From positions 254,134 through 318,133 of the forward strand of contig FOLJ01000005.1 in NCBI GenBank assembly GCA_900112325.1: a stretch of 64,000 nucleotides of DNA, read 5' to 3'. Source of the DNA: Micromonospora sediminimaris. GTDB taxonomy: Bacteria > Actinomycetota > Actinomycetes > Mycobacteriales > Micromonosporaceae. The position numbers and the translations under genes are program-made. Below, piece after piece: positions 60,745 to 64,000 of the stretch. The number at the start of each line of letters is the position of its first letter. The first letter of the stretch is position 1. The notes under the pieces were generated by a model, which saw only the letters and a program-made list of their open reading frames with translations, made no database searches and was not told where the DNA came from.

Positions 60745-62250
60745 TCAGCCGACGGCGGCGGCGCTGGCCGCCCGGTCGGTCTGGGCGGGTACGGCGACGG
60801 CGACCGGTGCCTCACCCGGCGGCCGGCGGACGTCGATCACCTGGCCGGTGAGATCCGAGATCAGTACGTCCAGCGACGACTGGGCGACGGTCTCGGCGGC
60901 GAGCAGCGTGTGCTCCGGTTCCGCGCCGAAGGCCTTCGTCCGCATCGGGGTGGCGGTCCGCTCCGGGTTGATGACGTTGACCCGTACGCCGAACTCCGCC
61001 CACTCGTCCGCGAGCGCCTGGGTCAGGTTGACCAGGGCGGCCTTGGTGGCCGAGTAGAGCGCGTAGTCGGCCCGCCCCCGGGTGTACGAGCTGGAGGTGT
61101 AGAGCAGCAGCTGGCCCTTTGTCTGCTGGAGGTAGGGCAGGGCCTGCCGGGCGACGGTGACCGGGCCGACGAAGTTGACCTGGAGCACCCGGTCGATGGT
61201 GTCCTGGTCCATCTCGGCCAGCGCGCCCTTCTCCAGGATCCCGGCGGTGACCACGACGTGGTCGATCCGGCCGGTGGCCTCGAAGGCGGTCCGCAGCGCG
61301 GCCTCGACGTCCTCGGGGCGCTCCACGTGGGTGCCGGTGCTGGAACGGCTGAACGGGAAGACCTGGGCACCGTAGCGGCGGGCCAGCTCGGTCAGGTCGT
61401 GACCGATGCCGTAGCTGCCGCCGAAGACGACGATGGTGCGGCCGGAGACCTCCTCGCTGTACGCGCGGTGGTCGGTCAGCCGCGGCACCTTCGCGGCGGC
61501 CAGCTGGAACAGCTTGTCGGCCAGGTGCACGTCGACCGGGTGGGTGACCTTGATGTTCTCGTCGGAGCCGTCGATCACCTTGATCGGGGTCTCCGGCAGG
61601 TAGCGCAGCACCACCCCGCAGTCGTCGGTGGCGGCGAAGTTGGGGTCGCCCTCGGCCCGGCGGTACGCCTCCCGGATGGTGCCGGAGCGGAACGCCTGCG
61701 GGGTCTGCCCCCGGCGCAGCGTGGCGCGCACGGGGATGTCGGTGATGCACTCGTTCTCGTCGACCTGGATGATCGTGTCGGCCGACGGGATGGCCACGTC
61801 CACGGCCGAGTAGGTCCACAGCGCGTTCACGCACTCCCGGACGATCCGGCCGCTGAGCAGCGGGCGCACCGCGTCGTGGAAGAGGATGTTGCAGTCGCCC
61901 TCACCGACCGCGTCCAGCGCGACGCGGGTGGTGTCGTTGCGGGTGTCGCCGCCCTCGATGACCTTGGTGACCTTGCGGAAGCCGGCCTTGTCGACGATCT
62001 TCTGCGCCTCGGCGACGTGCCCGGTGGCCATCAGCACGATGATCTCGTCGATCTCGGGCGCGGCCTCGAAGACGGCCAGCGTGTGCTCGATGATCGGCTT
62101 ACCGGCGATCTTGAGCAGCTGCTTGGGAATGCCCAGACCCAGCCGGGTGCCGGTGCCGCCGGCCAGCACCACCGCCACCGTCCGTGAGGGTCGCCACGGC
62201 GTCCGGTCCTCCGACGTGGTACCCGGATCGGTGGTCTGGTCCTGCGTCAT
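60745..62250 (-). CDS. Bifunctional cytidylyltransferase / SDR reductase (TarI-TarJ-like, probable CDP-ribitol synthesis)
   Basis: 501 aa fusion. Residues 22-250 are an IspD/TarI cytidylyltransferase: VVLAGGTGTRLG, PKQLLKIAGKPI and HDAVRPLLSG. Residues 260-480 are a classical SDR: VVFGGSYGIG, catalytic Tyr in YALYSATKAAL. The same domain order occurs in Haemophilus Bcs1/Acs1, which makes CDP-ribitol from ribulose-5-phosphate. ATG 62250 has GAGGACC upstream, the longer ORF start being unsupported. It supplies the substrate for the adjoining TagB/TagF-like enzyme. Confidence 0.9.
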   Translation of the reverse strand: MTQDQTTDPGTTSEDRTPWRPSRTVAVVLAGGTGTRLGLGIPKQLLKIAGKPIIEHTLAVFEAAPEIDEIIVLMATGHVAEAQKIVDKAGFRKVTKVIEGGDTRNDTTRVALDAVGEGDCNILFHDAVRPLLSGRIVRECVNALWTYSAVDVAIPSADTIIQVDENECITDIPVRATLRRGQTPQAFRSGTIREAYRRAEGDPNFAATDDCGVVLRYLPETPIKVIDGSDENIKVTHPVDVHLADKLFQLAAAKVPRLTDHRAYSEEVSGRTIVVFGGSYGIGHDLTELARRYGAQVFPFSRSSTGTHVERPEDVEAALRTAFEATGRIDHVVVTAGILEKGALAEMDQDTIDRVLQVNFVGPVTVARQALPYLQQTKGQLLLYTSSSYTRGRADYALYSATKAALVNLTQALADEWAEFGVRVNVINPERTATPMRTKAFGAEPEHTLLAAETVAQSSLDVLISDLTGQVIDVRRPPGEAPVAVAVPAQTDRAASAAAVG

Positions 62251-62345
62251 TGCCGGTCCTCGCTCTCGGGGGTGCATGACTGTGGTGGGTAGGTGAACGG
62301 AAGGTTCCGCCGACGCGGCGACGGAGTGAACCATAACGCGCGGGC

Positions 62346-62386
62346 CGCGTCGTCCCAACGGGACAACGCGGCCCAAGATCTTGGGC
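62346..62386. terminator. Hairpin and palindrome after the TagGH-type transporter genes
   Basis: CGCGTCGTCCC-AAC-GGGACAACGCG (62346-62370, 10 of 11 pairs) abuts a 16-bp perfect palindrome GCCCAAGATCTTGGGC (62371-62386). Located between the TagH-like stop (62422) and the cytidylyltransferase start (62250), so it ends the leftward transporter transcript; the palindrome could also be an operator. Confidence 0.6.
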
Positions 62387-62421
62387 ACGCTCGGCGACGT
62401 CGCCGCTCGTTCACCCAGACT

Positions 62422-63237
62422 CTACTTGCCGTTCGTAAATGCCTCGTAAGCCGCCAGTACCTCGCGAGTCGGGCCGTCCATCCGGATCTCGCCGGATTCC
62501 AGCCAGATGGTGCGTTCGCAGGTGTCCCGTACGGAAGAGAGCTGGTGGCTGACCAGGAACACCGTGCCGGCGCTCTCCCGCAGCTCCCGCACCCGCCGCT
62601 CGCTGCGCTTGCGGAACGCCTTGTCGCCGGTGGCGAGGGCCTCGTCGATCAGCAGCACGTCGTGCTGCTTCGCGGCGGCGATGGAGAAGCGCAGCCGGGC
62701 CGACATGCCGGAGGAGTAGGTGCGCATCGGCAGCGAGGCGAAGTCACCCCGCTGGTTGATCCCGGAGAACTCGATGATCTCCGGGAGCTTGCGCCGTACG
62801 TCGGCCGGTGACATGCCCATGGCCAGGCAGCCGATCGTAACGTTGCGCTCGCCGGGGAGGTCGTTGAGCAGAGCGGCGTTCACGCCCAGCAGCGAAGGCT
62901 GCCCCTGGGTGTAGACGGCCCCCCGCTCCACCGGCAGCAGTCCGGCGATGGCCCGCAACAGGGTCGACTTGCCGGAGCCGTTGGTGCCGATCAGCCCGAT
63001 GGCCTCGCCCCGGTACGCGGTGAACGAAACTCCGCGTACCGCGTGCACCTCCCGGACGTTCGGCGTGTTGGTGCGGGTGATCAACCGCTTGAAGGCGGCC
63101 ACCGGGCTGGTGTTGCCGGCGGAGCCCCGGTACACCCGGTAGACGACGTGCGCGTCGTCCACCACCACGGTGGGGATCCGCTCCTCGATTCGGGGAAGGG
63201 TCACCGTCACATCATTGGACATTTCAAGGTTAACCAC
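62422..63237 (-). CDS. Polysaccharide/teichoic-acid ABC exporter ATP-binding protein (TagH/Wzt-like)
   Basis: 271 aa from GTG 63237 with CAGGAG upstream. Walker A IGTNGSGKSTLL near 85, Q-loop region, signature YSSGMSARLRFSIA and Walker B DVLLIDEALATGD are characteristic of the TagH/RfbE exporter branch (YSSGM form). It powers export of a lipid-linked wall polymer. The GTG overlaps the permease stop by 8 bp. Last gene of the exporter pair. Confidence 0.92.
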   Translation of the reverse strand: MVNLEMSNDVTVTLPRIEERIPTVVVDDAHVVYRVYRGSAGNTSPVAAFKRLITRTNTPNVREVHAVRGVSFTAYRGEAIGLIGTNGSGKSTLLRAIAGLLPVERGAVYTQGQPSLLGVNAALLNDLPGERNVTIGCLAMGMSPADVRRKLPEIIEFSGINQRGDFASLPMRTYSSGMSARLRFSIAAAKQHDVLLIDEALATGDKAFRKRSERRVRELRESAGTVFLVSHQLSSVRDTCERTIWLESGEIRMDGPTREVLAAYEAFTNGK

Positions 63238-64000
63238 GGCCGTACTCCTGTTCGCCGCGCCAGAAGTAGAAGTAGCCGCCGAGCCCCGCGACGACCGCCC
63301 AACCGAGCGCGATCAGCCAGGTCAGCGGCAGCGAGTCGTTGAGCAGGTGGGTGTTCTCCAGCAGGGAGATGCGGGCCAGCTCGATGTAGACAAGCATCGG
63401 GTTGAACTGCACGATGCCCGTGGCCCAGCCGGGCAGGTTCTCGGCGAACAGGGTGACGCTGTAGAGCACGCCGGAGCCGTACATCCAGGCCCGCAGGATG
63501 AACGGCATGACCTGCTTCAGGTCGGTGGCCTTGGCGCCCAGCCGGGCCATCGCCATGGTCAACCCGGCGTTGAAGACCGTCTGGAGCAGCACCGCCGGCA
63601 CCAGCATCAGCCACATCAGGGTGATCGGCTCACCGGTGGCGACCACGATGATCAACAGCACCACGATCGAGCCGAGCAGCTGCTGGAACTGGGTGGCGGT
63701 GATGGCCAGCGGCAGGCAGGCCCGGGGGAAGTGCAGAGCGCGGATCAGGCCGAGGTTGCCGCTGATCGCCTGGGTGCCCTGCTGGAGGCTGACCTGGGTG
63801 AAGTTGAAGATGAACACCCCGGTGGTCAGGTAGGCGATGAAGTTGGGCATGTTGCGGGTCTGTTCGAGCACCACACCGAAGATCAGGAAGTAGACCGCGG
63901 CGTTGCTCAGCGGGGTGAGCACCTGCCAAAGCTGCCCGAGCCGGGCGTTGCTGAACGAGGCGGTCAGCTTGGCGTGGGCGTACGCGGAGATGAAGTGCCG
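63230..64000 (-). CDS. Polysaccharide/teichoic-acid ABC exporter permease (TagG/Wzm-like), 5' end outside window
   Basis: At least 257 codons are visible; the start lies beyond 64000. The ABC2-type membrane domain has AAVYFLIFGVVLEQTRNMPNF (one helix region), QQLLGSIVVLLIIV, NAGLTMAMARLGAKATDLKQVMPFILRAWMYGSGVLY and a last helix (ALGWAVVAGLGGYFYFW). It forms the channel that moves a lipid-linked polymer to the cell surface with the adjoining ATPase. Confidence 0.9.
   Translation of the reverse strand, partial: RHFISAYAHAKLTASFSNARLGQLWQVLTPLSNAAVYFLIFGVVLEQTRNMPNFIAYLTTGVFIFNFTQVSLQQGTQAISGNLGLIRALHFPRACLPLAITATQFQQLLGSIVVLLIIVVATGEPITLMWLMLVPAVLLQTVFNAGLTMAMARLGAKATDLKQVMPFILRAWMYGSGVLYSVTLFAENLPGWATGIVQFNPMLVYIELARISLLENTHLLNDSLPLTWLIALGWAVVAGLGGYFYFWRGEQEYGRG

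Noticed and set aside
59005..62187. 1060-aa rightward ORF across three teichoic-acid genes
   Set aside because: Although very long, it is opposite to TagF-like and TarI-like genes with clear motifs, and lacks domains and a start site.

Overview
The window reads as chromosomal DNA of a high-GC actinomycete, most likely Micromonosporaceae (Micromonospora-like). The signs are about 70% or more G+C, GTG/TTG starts, many TANNNT-N6-start leaderless promoters, DtxR/IdeR-type iron regulation, XRE/DUF5753 plus DUF397 modules, DUF4360 proteins and a separate ParE/ParC topoisomerase pair. Genus is inference. I see no tRNA, rRNA, CRISPR array, IS element or phage. About 60 protein genes fill the window at roughly one per kb. 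Both ends are cut inside genes: a lipoprotein on the left and an ABC permease on the right.

Layout. 1-7.2 kb: lipoprotein, large LuxR/ATPase regulator, AraC regulator, a CxxC-type small protein, and a DivIVA-like coiled-coil protein. 7.5-12.4 kb: an iron-box-controlled siderophore uptake operon (ATPase, binding lipoprotein, fused FecCD permease, siderophore-interacting reductase). 12.5-22.1 kb: housekeeping and stress genes, including a 2H phosphoesterase, alcohol dehydrogenase, DUF72, an ECF41-type sigma factor, a flavohaemoglobin divergent from nsrR with a 23-bp operator between them, and an SGNH hydrolase. 22.5-28.4 kb: parE and parC, the latter interrupted by a 433-codon intein with a LAGLIDADG endonuclease. 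28.6-33.6 kb: a RICIN-esterase, AlkB, and a trpB-trpA-gntR operon behind a perfect 15-bp inverted repeat.

33.5-50.5 kb is the most distinctive region. It holds a complete pseudaminic-acid (nonulosonate) gene set: pseB, pseC, an SpsF-type cytidylyltransferase, pseG, pseH and pseI. Two uncharacterised proteins, a GT2, a membrane GT and an OafA acyltransferase lie with them. Next to pseH, and divergent from it, is a four-gene cassette of acyl carrier protein, adenylate-forming ligase, SDR reductase and phosphopantetheinyl-transferase-like protein. My proposal (inference) is that this cassette makes a carrier-bound, probably hydroxylated, acyl group for N-acylation of the sugar in place of plain acetyl-CoA. 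A TerC gene under a yybP-ykoY (manganese) riboswitch sits inside the locus.

50.6-58.9 kb: small membrane proteins, a c-di-AMP (ydaO-yuaA) riboswitch ahead of a secreted C39-like protein, a DUF397/XRE module with divergent small genes, a methyltransferase, DUF952, and a divergent DUF4360 pair. 59-64 kb: a teichoic-acid-type region with a TagB/TagF-like polymerase, a fused cytidylyltransferase-SDR (probable CDP-ribitol synthesis) and a TagGH-type exporter. Both ends of the 33-64 kb stretch thus concern cell-surface glycopolymers, which fits nonulosonate-bearing wall polymers in actinomycetes.
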